This document shows positions 57,882 through 64,000 of a stretch of DNA of 64,000 bases, one piece after another. The notes under the pieces were generated by a model, which was not told the DNA's origin, did not search any database, and was given only the letters and a program-made list of their open reading frames with translations. Origin of the DNA: Streptomyces marispadix (GTDB taxonomy: Bacteria; Actinomycetota; Actinomycetes; Streptomycetales; Streptomycetaceae); assembly GCF_022524345.1 (NCBI RefSeq), contig NZ_JAKWJU010000002.1, forward strand, positions 4,006,501 through 4,070,500, given 5' to 3'. How positions within the stretch are numbered: position 1 is the stretch's first letter; the number at the start of each line of letters is the position of its first letter. The position numbers and the translations under genes are program-made.

Positions 57882-57892
57882 GTCGGGTCGTG

Positions 57893-58084
57893 TCAGGCGG
57901 GCGAAGAGCAGATGTTGGCGTGTGCTCGGGCCCACGGTTTGATGTCGCGATCCAGGTCGAAGTCCGTTGCGGAGAACCACCAGGGCATGTCGCATCCGGT
58001 GCAGGTGGCTGCGTAGCCGTGTTCCAGCTCGGCGACCAAAACCACCGGGCCCTCGCCGCGGGCGCAGTCTTCGGTTCCGGTCAT
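57893..58084 (-). CDS. Mini zinc-ligand protein 3 (CxGC...HAxxC)
   Basis: 63 residues. TCTGCDMPWWFS in the middle and WARAHANICSSPA at the end give the C-x2-C...H-A-x2-C pattern. ATG overlaps the stop of the preceding 62-residue gene (ATGA). It is a paralogue of the proteins at 57123, 58081 and 58279. Function unknown. Confidence 0.75.
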   Translation of the reverse strand: MTGTEDCARGEGPVVLVAELEHGYAATCTGCDMPWWFSATDFDLDRDIKPWARAHANICSSPA

Positions 58085-58269
58085 GTACGCGGGATCGCGC
58101 GGCAGTCGTGGGCGTGCTGGTTCGCGACGTCCTCCGGTGCCTGGTACGCGCTGACCTGGCGCCGGATGCGGCATCCGGTGCAGCGCCACCGCGGGTGACC
58201 GAGCAATAGCGGCCGGACGAGGACGAGTTCGCCTCCGCCAGCCGTGCGGTATCGGGTACGGATCGCCAT
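58081..58269 (-). CDS. Mini zinc-ligand protein 2 (CxGC...HAxxC)
   Basis: 62 residues. WRCTGCRIRRQVSAYQ is followed by VANQHAHDCRAIPRT. The ligands are as in its neighbours, with an extra His. GGAGG lies 6 bases before ATG 58269, within the end of the 80-residue gene region. Function unknown. Confidence 0.75.
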   Translation of the reverse strand: MAIRTRYRTAGGGELVLVRPLLLGHPRWRCTGCRIRRQVSAYQAPEDVANQHAHDCRAIPRT

Positions 58270-58278
58270 ACGGCCTCC

Positions 58279-58521
58279 TCAACCCCGGGGCAGAGCGCGG
58301 CACTTCTCGGCGCGTGCCTGCACCCACTCGCGGGTCAGCTCCTCGGCATACTGCGCGGCGTACGACTCGCCGCCGCGGAAGTAGTCGAGGTGCCAGGCCT
58401 CGTTCTCGTACTGGCTGCAGCCACCGCACGAAGCCTTGGTGACCTTCTCGTCCGGATGCGGGGTCACGGTGACGTGCGCCCCCGCGACAGTCACGTACTG
58501 GATCTTGCTCTCGGTGCTCAC
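58279..58521 (-). CDS. Mini zinc-ligand protein 1 (CxGC...AxxC variant)
   Basis: 80 residues. The first half is a beta-rich strand pair (IQYVTVAGAHVTVTPH), then ASCGGCSQYENEAWHLDYF and WVQARAEKCRALPRG. The His of the paralogues is replaced by Arg (RAEKCRALP against HAHDCRAIP). GTG 58521 follows AAAGGA by 7 bases. First gene after the transfer protein and its repeat-rich spacer. Confidence 0.72.
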   Translation of the reverse strand: MSTESKIQYVTVAGAHVTVTPHPDEKVTKASCGGCSQYENEAWHLDYFRGGESYAAQYAEELTREWVQARAEKCRALPRG

Positions 58522-58552
58522 CAGGTGTCCTTTCTGTCCCGGTTCGGGATGT

Positions 58553-58715
58553 GGTTGCGGGGGTGGTTGACCCCCGGTCTGTGTCTGGTTTGTCCTGGTC
58601 TGGCAAGTGGTCGTGGGGGTGGTCGGGGTGGTCTGGCGACCGGATCGGCGCCGACTGCGACTGGGTGGCATATCGGGTCAAGTCGGGCACCGACCGGGGG
58701 TGAACCACCCCTGTG
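58553..58715. promoter_or_regulatory. Repeat-rich locus after tra, candidate clt
   Basis: Two mirrored copies of a 20-base sequence (58559-58578 and 58691-58710, 19 of 20 matching as inverted repeats, each itself a hairpin) flank a block of TGGTC direct repeats at about 58596, 58608, 58620 and 58629 in the top strand. The 210-base gap right after a TraB/FtsK-type gene is where some Streptomyces plasmids keep the cis-acting locus of transfer recognised by TraB. Confidence 0.5.
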
Positions 58716-58731
58716 ACGGGGCTGTTTCGCC

Positions 58732-61029
58732 CTATTTGCCGGTTCCGTCGAACTGGTCGCGAAGGTAGCCGTTGGCGTTGGCCTTGCCGTCGACGGCGCC
58801 GATCTTCCGGGTGGTGCCGGCGCCCGCTTCGCGCAGGCGGGACTGGAGCCGGGCGGTGGTCAGCTCTCCGTACCGGCCGGGGTGGTGGGCGGTCAGGAGG
58901 TCTATGAGCCGCTCGGTGCGGACGCGGTCGAGACCGGCCGCATCCAGGACGGTGCGGCAGTCCTCCAGGAGTCGGCGGGCGTCGGCCGCAGCGGCGGCAG
59001 CCTTGCCGTACTCGACGGCGTCGCCGGTCAACGTCCCTGCGTCGATGCGCAGATCGCGGCCTCGCAGGCAGATGTCCTTGAACTCGGGGAGCGTGATCAC
59101 GTGGGACTTGAGGGTCACGTGTCCTTCCTCGGCGCCCTGGTCGAGGACGACGACGCCCTTGGAGTCCTCTCCGAGCATGTGCGGGGCGGCGCCGGCCGCG
59201 ACGGCGTCGTCGCCGAGGACCATGCGGGCGGACCGGTCGCCCTTCACGCGGAAGCTGCCGCGCTTCGCGCAGACCTCCCGCAGCGCGGTCGGCACCGAGT
59301 TGGCGTCGGGCCGCTGGGTGATGAAGACGCCCATGCCGCCGACGAAGCGGGTGACGCGTACGTAGCGGGCGAAGCCCTCGACCATGAGGTCCTTGCCGGA
59401 GCGGGTCTTGGGGCGCCGTCCTTCGTCGGCGAACTCGTCCTCGATGGGGACCTGGACGAGCGCGGCGCCGTCCAGGAGCTCCTGGAGCTCGTCGACGAGC
59501 AGGAGGACCGGGCCCATGCCCCGCTTCGCGAGTTCCGGGGTGATCTTCCCTTCCGGTACGGCCTCGGGGTTCTCCTCGTACAGGCGGTCCAGTTCGGTGC
59601 CCCGGTCCTGCATCTCGCCGATGGTCGACTCCATCAGGTCCAGGACGCTGCGGATCGTGCCGGGATCGGCCCCGGCGATCCAGCGGTGCGCGATGTGCCG
59701 CAGCGGTGCCCAGTCCGGGCCCGTCTTGCCGGTGACGACGATGATCCGCATCGTCGGGTCGAGCGCGGCGGCGGCGGCGACGAGCCGGGCGAGGTAGGAC
59801 TTGCCGTAGCCCATCAGGCCGCCGATCAGCAGCGAGGACCACAGCAGGTACATCGTCTGCAGCACGGCGCGGGCGTCCGAGCCGAGCGGGACGCCCTGCT
59901 TCCAGAAGTCCCAGGCGGGGGCCTCGATCAGCGGCGACGGGGTGATGCCGCTGCCGTAGGGGTTGTCCTCGTTGGCGACCCACAGCACGAACCGGCCTTC
60001 ATGGCCGTCCTCGGAGGTGTCGGCCTTCATCTCGATCCGGGTCTTCTTGATCCGCAGGGAGGAGGCGAGGTCGGCGACCTTGCTGACGGCCGTCTCGGCC
60101 TTGACGCCACGGGGCAGTTCGATGGTGGCCGTCCAGCCCGGCCCGGCGGGCTGGATGACGCCGACGACGTGGGTCTCGCCCTTCTGGTCAGCCCGGATGA
60201 TCCCGGCCTTCACCAGCGCGGTGATGAGGTCCAACTCGCCCCGCACGCGGGCGGAATCGCGCTTGACGAGGGAGACCTTGCCCGCATCGGCGAGGGTCGG
60301 CGGCAGGTACGGCTCACCCTCCACAGCGGTGTCCGCGGAAGCGGCCGGGGCGCTGGTCGACTCGGCGCCGGCGAGTTGCTCGACTTCCTCGTCGTGCTCC
60401 TGGATGTCGGTCTCGTCGAGGTCGTCGTCTTCCCGGGCGAGGTACCACCAGGCCACGGGGATGGCCACACCGGAGACGCCGAGGCCGACGAGGAAGTCGG
60501 CGGCGGCAAGCTGGAGCCAGCCGAAGCCGACAGCGGCCGTCGCCCCGGCGCGCTTGGCTTTGCGGACCCACCGCTCGTGACTGAGGTCCTTCGCGGTCGG
60601 TACGGGCACATCAGCGGCAGTGCTCTTGCGGCCGTCCCCGGCACGGATCTCCACGCGGGCCTCAGCGGCGGCCAGTTCACCGGAGAGACGCTCGATCTCA
60701 TAGGTGTGGCTCATCGACTCACCGCCCGCAGCCTCGTGAGCGCGGGCGCGGGCCTTGGCCTGGCCGAGCTGGGTGCGGATGCGAGCGACCTCAGCGACGA
60801 TGCGGTCGTCCTTTGCCTGCTTGCGCAGCCGCAGCCGTTCAACGGCCTTGGCGTAGATCTTCTCCTCAGTCAGATCCTCCGCGGCGTACCAGCGGCGCAG
60901 CCGGGCCGCGACGCGGACGCGCTGCACGGCGTAGGCATCCTTGAGCCGGTCCATCGTGCCGGGCTCGACGACTTCGGCGTCGATCACGCCGTCCTGTACG
61001 TCGTCCGGCTTGTGCAGTTCCACTGCCAT
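58732..61029 (-). CDS. FtsK/TraB-type conjugal DNA translocase
   Basis: 765 residues. An N-terminal helical, coiled-coil-like part (residues 45-125) is followed by two membrane helices (GATAAVGFGWLQLAAADFLVGLGVSGVAIPVAWWYL, about 161-196). The motor domain has Walker A GGLMGYGKSYL (about 397-407) and Walker B VLLLVDELQEL (about 503-513). RFVGGMGVFITQRPDANSVPTALREVCAKRGSFRV is the FtsK family pattern, and a winged-helix-like C-terminus (about 690-765) may read the clt DNA. It moves double-stranded DNA between hyphae. ATG 61029 follows CAGGAGG. Confidence 0.93.
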   Translation of the reverse strand: MAVELHKPDDVQDGVIDAEVVEPGTMDRLKDAYAVQRVRVAARLRRWYAAEDLTEEKIYAKAVERLRLRKQAKDDRIVAEVARIRTQLGQAKARARAHEAAGGESMSHTYEIERLSGELAAAEARVEIRAGDGRKSTAADVPVPTAKDLSHERWVRKAKRAGATAAVGFGWLQLAAADFLVGLGVSGVAIPVAWWYLAREDDDLDETDIQEHDEEVEQLAGAESTSAPAASADTAVEGEPYLPPTLADAGKVSLVKRDSARVRGELDLITALVKAGIIRADQKGETHVVGVIQPAGPGWTATIELPRGVKAETAVSKVADLASSLRIKKTRIEMKADTSEDGHEGRFVLWVANEDNPYGSGITPSPLIEAPAWDFWKQGVPLGSDARAVLQTMYLLWSSLLIGGLMGYGKSYLARLVAAAAALDPTMRIIVVTGKTGPDWAPLRHIAHRWIAGADPGTIRSVLDLMESTIGEMQDRGTELDRLYEENPEAVPEGKITPELAKRGMGPVLLLVDELQELLDGAALVQVPIEDEFADEGRRPKTRSGKDLMVEGFARYVRVTRFVGGMGVFITQRPDANSVPTALREVCAKRGSFRVKGDRSARMVLGDDAVAAGAAPHMLGEDSKGVVVLDQGAEEGHVTLKSHVITLPEFKDICLRGRDLRIDAGTLTGDAVEYGKAAAAAADARRLLEDCRTVLDAAGLDRVRTERLIDLLTAHHPGRYGELTTARLQSRLREAGAGTTRKIGAVDGKANANGYLRDQFDGTGK

Positions 61030-61087
61030 CCGTGGGCCTCCTGCCCTGTAGTGATACGGCGTGCACGAGTGCGAGAGGTGCGAGAGG

Positions 61088-61128
61088 TGCGACGGGTGCG
61101 ACCTGTGCGGGAGGTCGCACCCGTCGCA
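61088..61128 (-). terminator. Perfect 15-bp hairpin between spd-like gene and tra
   Basis: 61088-61102 pairs exactly with 61114-61128 around an 11-base loop, in the 109-base gap upstream of tra. It may attenuate transcription into tra. Confidence 0.65.
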
Positions 61129-61138
61129 AGCAGGGGGC

Positions 61139-61627
61139 CTACAGGCCGCCGAGGATCGCGCCGAAGGAGGTGACGGCACTGCCGGTGACCTGCTGGACGA
61201 GGGGGCCGATGAACGTCCCGGCCAGCAGCACGCCCATCGCGACGCCGAGGGCAAGGTGCGCGGCCTTCAGGCCGCCGCGCTTGACGAGAAAGAAGCTCAC
61301 GGTGCCCAGCAGCAGGACGGCCACGGAACCGACCGCGATGGCCCCGCCCCCGGCCTGGGTCTGCACGTTGTTGAGCTGCGTCGGGGCGGCGGGCTGCTGC
61401 TGCCCGGTGCCCGGCTGCTGCACCGCGGGCTGCTGTCCGGCCGGCGCCTGGTCGTTCCCGGCGCCCGGTGCGGCCGGGTCGCCGTCGTCCGCACCGGCGA
61501 GCTGCGCGACGGCAGCGTGCTGCGCGGGGCTTCCGTAGGAGGTGGAGGTGGCCGCAGCGGCGGGGCCGACCGAGCCCAGGAGGGCGACGAGAGTGGCGGC
61601 GCTGACGGCGGCGATACGGATCTTCAT
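61139..61627 (-). CDS. Small exported membrane protein (Spd-like)
   Basis: 162 residues. The signal peptide MKIRIAAVSAATLVALLGSVGPAAAA is followed by a Gln/Pro/Ala-rich linker (about 45-85) and two membrane helices (GAIAVGSVAVLLLGTVSFFLV and LALGVAMGVLLAGTFIGPLV), the second ending in Gly/Ala. Similar proteins lie between spdB and tra in Streptomyces plasmids and are linked to plasmid spread between compartments; assignment is by position and topology. ATG 61627 follows GAAGGGAAG. Confidence 0.72.
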   Translation of the reverse strand: MKIRIAAVSAATLVALLGSVGPAAAATSTSYGSPAQHAAVAQLAGADDGDPAAPGAGNDQAPAGQQPAVQQPGTGQQQPAAPTQLNNVQTQAGGGAIAVGSVAVLLLGTVSFFLVKRGGLKAAHLALGVAMGVLLAGTFIGPLVQQVTGSAVTSFGAILGGL

Positions 61628-61641
61628 GGTGTGACTTCCCT

Positions 61642-61800
61642 TCAGATTCGGACGGTGCGACCCGTTCGGGCGGTGGTGTTGTTGTTCGTCGTTTGGCAGT
61701 TCGGGCACGGCTTCGCGGACTTGCCGTCCCGGCTGATGACCTCGCGCCAGTCCTGGCAGCGCCAGCACTTCGGGCGCGGGTGCGGCTCCTGGCTCTTCAC
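61642..61800 (-). CDS. 52-residue zinc-ribbon protein
   Basis: This gene is short, but both ends are well set: GTG 61800 overlaps the SpdB-like stop (GTGA) and TGA lies 14 bases before the next ATG. The peptide has PKCWRCQDW and KPCPNCQTT, two CxxC pairs 19 residues apart, a classic zinc-ribbon layout, then a Thr/Arg-rich tail. A small nucleic-acid-binding or adaptor protein of the transfer operon is plausible. Confidence 0.72.
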   Translation of the reverse strand: MKSQEPHPRPKCWRCQDWREVISRDGKSAKPCPNCQTTNNNTTARTGRTVRI

Positions 61801-62951
61801 GAGACCGGCTCCTTCGTCCGGGCCCGGTGGCTCATCTCAGAGCGGGCGATCTGGCTGTACTCGACAGTCCCGGCGCGGCGCTTCGGCGGGGTGCCGCCGT
61901 TGCGCTTACGGCCGTCCTTGCCGCCCTTCTTGCCGCGCTTCTTCGCGGACTGCGACGAGCCCTCTGACGGGCCCTGTGAGGGGTCCTCCTCGCCGGGGGG
62001 CGTTTGGGAATCGACCTGCGCCTCTTCGCCCTCCGCAAGGTCCTTCAAAGGCCCGTTGTAGGCCGCGCGCACGGCCCGCTTCTGGAGCCTGGTGTGGGCG
62101 ATCCGATCGGCCGTCGACCCCAGCTCCGGAGTGCCGTGGATCTCGACCCACGCGCGGCGGTACGTCTTCTCCGACGGGACCATCTCGCCCAGAGCCGCAG
62201 CGAGATCGAGCGCCCGCTCCCACACCTCCGAGTCCCGCTCCGCGCGGGCCGCGTTGACCTTCTTCACGCGCTTCTTCTCCGCGCGGTCCTCGCGGCGCTG
62301 GCGGCGCCGTTCGGCGAGTGTCGGCTTACCGTCGCGCTTGGCGATCCGGCCGTTCTCGTGCAGGTCCCAGATCATCGGCCCGATGAGCGAGCACAGCGCC
62401 CCACCGACGCCGGTGGCGACGCCGTAGACCTCGGAACCGTGGGCGTAGTTGATCCCGGCCGCGATCAGCGCCTGAAGCAGCGCGCCGAGGCGGTAGTGCC
62501 ACGACGGGCGGCCGTCGTCGATCGCGGCCTCCGCGCCCTTCAACAGAGCCCAGGCGACGCCCTCCAGTACGAACGGAGCGGCGACAAGGAACCAGGCGTG
62601 CGGGTCCCAGAACGCCATGATCTGAAGCGGCAGGGAGACGATGACGCAGAGGACCGCGATCGTCTTCGCGGCCCGCTTCCACTCCTGCGCCGACTTCTCC
62701 GCCTTGGCCTTGGCCTTCGCCTCTTCCCGGCGCTTCTCCTCGGCCTGGCGGTCCTCCTCCCTCTCCTTCTTCAGCTCCCGACGCTGCTCGCGCTCGAACT
62801 TCGCAGCCTCACGCTCCCGCTGAAGCCGGTTGCGCTCACGCTCGTTCTCGTTCTGGATCTGCTGGGACTCGGTCTCGGCCTCGATCTGCGAGGCACGAGC
62901 GAAGCCCTCGGCGTACGTCTCGTTGGCCGGGGCGAGTTCGGTGACACTCAC
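61797..62951 (-). CDS. SpdB-like (DUF2637) membrane protein
   Basis: 384 residues. A long charged coiled coil (about 25-92, REREAAKFEREQRRELKKEREEDRQAEEKRREE) leads into four membrane helices (IAVLCVIVSLPLQIMAFW; WFLVAAPFVLEGVAWALL; YRLGALLQALIAAGINYAHG; GVATGVGGALCSLIGPMIWDLH). The GINYAHG...GGALCSLIGPMIWDLH stretch is typical of SpdB/DUF2637. The C-terminal 175 residues are basic and Gly/Lys/Arg-rich, likely DNA-contacting. It would act with the translocase in intramycelial spread. GTG 62951 overlaps the previous stop. Confidence 0.85.
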   Translation of the reverse strand: MSVTELAPANETYAEGFARASQIEAETESQQIQNENERERNRLQREREAAKFEREQRRELKKEREEDRQAEEKRREEAKAKAKAEKSAQEWKRAAKTIAVLCVIVSLPLQIMAFWDPHAWFLVAAPFVLEGVAWALLKGAEAAIDDGRPSWHYRLGALLQALIAAGINYAHGSEVYGVATGVGGALCSLIGPMIWDLHENGRIAKRDGKPTLAERRRQRREDRAEKKRVKKVNAARAERDSEVWERALDLAAALGEMVPSEKTYRRAWVEIHGTPELGSTADRIAHTRLQKRAVRAAYNGPLKDLAEGEEAQVDSQTPPGEEDPSQGPSEGSSQSAKKRGKKGGKDGRKRNGGTPPKRRAGTVEYSQIARSEMSHRARTKEPVS

Positions 62952-63106
62952 GACCGCACCCCCTCTTCGGAGCAGGTGCAGGCTTCGGGGTGCTCGACCG
63001 CGAGCCGGTCGAATGCGGCCTCAACGGGGTCGGGTTCGGCGTCGAGCACGCACTCGACGTGCGGTCGGTCCGCCCGCGGCTCACAGGACTTCAGGACGGT
63101 GCTCAT
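62948..63106 (-). CDS. 51-residue Cys-containing protein
   Basis: A small acidic protein (MSTVLKSCEPRADRPHVECV...EHPEACTCSEEGVRS) with four cysteines (C-x10-C, then C-x-C near the end), perhaps metal-binding. Both ends overlap neighbours by 3-4 bases (ATGA at 63106, GTGA at 62951), which supports it being translated. No family recognised. Confidence 0.62.
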   Translation of the reverse strand: MSTVLKSCEPRADRPHVECVLDAEPDPVEAAFDRLAVEHPEACTCSEEGVRS

Positions 63107-63306
63107 CACGCCCCCTTTCCGGGCTGCGCGGTGTGCGCTGCCGCAGTCGCGGACGCCTGCCGGTACGCCTCCTGGTAGTGCGGAAGGCTCCCGGTCGACG
63201 GGTGATTCGGGGTCGATGCGATCTCCCCGGCCCGGCGGGCGAGTCCGTCTGCGCGGTGCTGCTCCTCAGCGGCGAATGCCTCGCTGGGCTGCTGACGGCG
63301 GCTCAT
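63106..63306 (-). CDS. 66-residue hypothetical protein
   Basis: A charged, Ala/Gln-rich helical protein (MSRRQQPSEAFAAEEQHRADGLARRAGEIAS...LPHYQEAYRQASATAAAHTAQ). ATG overlaps the stop of the sigma-like gene; its TGA overlaps the next ATG. No family recognised. Confidence 0.62.
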   Translation of the reverse strand: MSRRQQPSEAFAAEEQHRADGLARRAGEIASTPNHPSTGSLPHYQEAYRQASATAAAHTAQPGKGA

Positions 63307-63722
63307 GCGGCCACCCCCAGCGCACTCGTGCGAACGAGGACCTCGACCACGGCGCGGGTGGTCGCCCTCGCCATCGCGACGTCCTCGGCCGCCGGCGCCT
63401 TCGCCAGCAACCGGGCGTGCGGGCCGCCGAAGTCGACGGCGACCTCCCGCGACCGCTCCCGGCGCACGTGGTGGGTGATCACCCGGCGGGCCACCGACGC
63501 CAGCCAGCCGAACGTCTCGGTCTCGTCGGCCCGCAGCAGGTGCAGGGACCGCCAAACCTCGATCCAGGTGTCCTGGGCCAGGTCGTCGGTCAGGTGGAAA
63601 CGAACGCCCAGCCGAGCCGCGATGTAGGCGCGGAGACGGCGGGCGTACAGCGTGTGCAGCGACTCGAAACGAGCCTCGTTCTCGCCCCCTCCCAGGGGCT
63701 GACCTGCGCTAGCGTCAGGCAT
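63303..63722 (-). CDS. Sigma-70 region-2-only protein
   Basis: 139 residues. Residues 20-85 match ECF sigma region 2: LHTLYARRLRAYIAARLG, then LTDDLAQDTWIEVWRSL (the core-polymerase contact helix) and TFGWLASVARRVITHHVRRERS (the -10 recognition helix). No region 4 helix-turn-helix follows; the protein ends in a 45-residue Ala/Arg/Val helix. It could be a minimal sigma-like activator or an anti-host modulator of the transfer operon. ATG 63722 follows GAGAGGAG by 10 bases. It heads the visible transfer operon. Confidence 0.8.
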   Translation of the reverse strand: MPDASAGQPLGGGENEARFESLHTLYARRLRAYIAARLGVRFHLTDDLAQDTWIEVWRSLHLLRADETETFGWLASVARRVITHHVRRERSREVAVDFGGPHARLLAKAPAAEDVAMARATTRAVVEVLVRTSALGVAA

Positions 63723-63760
63723 CGGGTCGTGCTCCTCTCAACGGTGGGACGGCCCACACA

Positions 63761-63792
63761 GCGCCCCCCGGAGCGGCTACTCCGGGGGGCGC
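63761..63792 (-). repeat. Perfect 13-bp hairpin before the sigma-like gene
   Basis: GCGCCCCCCGGAG/CTCCGGGGGGCGC with a 6-base loop, 38 bases before the sigma-like start. It is either the terminator of an upstream leftward gene or a leader element. Confidence 0.7.
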
Positions 63793-63819
63793 CCGCCCTG
63801 TTCGACGGTGGGTGGTGAA

Positions 63820-63897
63820 TCAGGTGATGTGAGGGTGCGGACGCGGCGGGCGAACCGGCAGCGGTGGTTTTGTCTTCTCGTGCTCACCGCTGCGCAT
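63820..63897 (-). CDS. Possible 25-residue ORF
   Basis: ATG 63897 opens MRSGEHEKTKPPLPVRPPRP and ends in TGA after 25 codons. The ATG overlaps the stop of a shorter frame (TGATG). No ribosome-binding site or family is evident, so this is only a candidate. The rest of 63723-64000 shows no other gene. Confidence 0.2.
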   Translation of the reverse strand: MRSGEHEKTKPPLPVRPPRPHPHIT

Positions 63898-64000
63898 CAG
63901 GTGCCGCTCTCGCGGTCGCGGGTCACTTCCCGCTTCACTGCCTAGCGGCGCTTCCCCGCAATGGCCCGCCCGCTGCAAGCCCGTCGGATTGCTCCCGGTC

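Larger units (their letters stand above)
51031..64000 (-). mobile_element. AICE at tRNA-Tyr (SLP1-type site), right end beyond the window
   Basis: Genes for integrase, excisionase, a primase/helicase, FtsK-type transfer protein and Spd-like membrane proteins are all on one strand and tightly packed, with many ATGA/GTGA overlaps. This is the usual actinomycete integrative conjugative element set. SLP1 of S. coelicolor uses the same tRNA. At least 12.97 kb is present. I found no copy of the tRNA 3' end near 64000. Confidence 0.88.

Noticed and set aside
63700..64000. Second attachment site (copy of the tRNA-Tyr 3' end)
   Set aside because: No match to GGTTCGAATCCTAGCGCCGCC is present, so the element continues past the window.

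Overview
The window is very high-GC DNA with GTG starts, stop/start overlaps and almost no T-runs after hairpins. Gene content and order look like a Streptomyces chromosome core. The order nuo operon, polyprenyl synthase, ABC exporter, 2-oxoacid:ferredoxin oxidoreductase (OFOR), sensor kinases, second nuo cluster, htpX, yajQ, tRNA-Tyr is, from memory, that of the S. coelicolor SCO4570-4615 region. I could not run a search to confirm this.

Layout. (1) 1-9.5 kb: 3' part of the main complex I operon (end of nuoG, then nuoH-N), closed by a strong terminator. (2) 9.6-21.6 kb: a lipoprotein; an acid-sugar island (FAH-family hydrolase, L-fuconate dehydratase, FadR-type regulator); fumarylacetoacetase; a polyprenyl diphosphate synthase that probably makes the quinone side chain; a LolA/DUF2092-like envelope protein; an ABC exporter pair; a RarD/EamA permease. 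(3) 21.9-30.3 kb: KorAB-type OFOR, a NarL response regulator with two sensor kinases whose catalytic cores are a near-identical 614-bp repeat, and a secreted trypsin-like protease. (4) 30.7-41.5 kb: a second, incomplete complex I operon, nuoABCHIJKLMN, with no nuoD, E, F or G. (5) 41.8-50.8 kb: HtpX, a Tat-exported beta-propeller glycosidase/lectin protein, a TetR regulator, a three-gene DUF6230/DUF6114 operon, an SDR/carboxymuconolactone-decarboxylase-like pair, and YajQ.

(6) 50.95-64 kb: tRNA-Tyr(GUA), followed at its 3' end by an actinomycete integrative and conjugative element (AICE) read entirely leftward. It carries integrase, excisionase and a P4-type primase/helicase containing a perfect 24-bp inverted repeat that is a candidate origin. 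Accessory genes follow, then a cluster of tiny CxGC...AxxC proteins, an FtsK/TraB-type DNA translocase with a repeat-rich candidate clt locus next to it, Spd-like membrane proteins, and a sigma-region-2-only protein. The site is the one used by SLP1 of S. coelicolor. The far att end lies beyond the window.

How it fits together. Regions 1, 3 and 4 are respiratory: NADH and reduced ferredoxin formation, proton-pumping modules, and quinone side-chain supply. Region 2 catabolises fuconate-like sugar acids and tyrosine to pyruvate, fumarate or acetoacetate-level products. Region 6 is a self-contained transfer module. The least explained features are the D/E/F/G-less complex I cluster, the homogenised kinase cores, the alternative hairpins in front of int, the mini zinc-ligand protein cluster and the duplicated intercistronic palindromes of the AICE.
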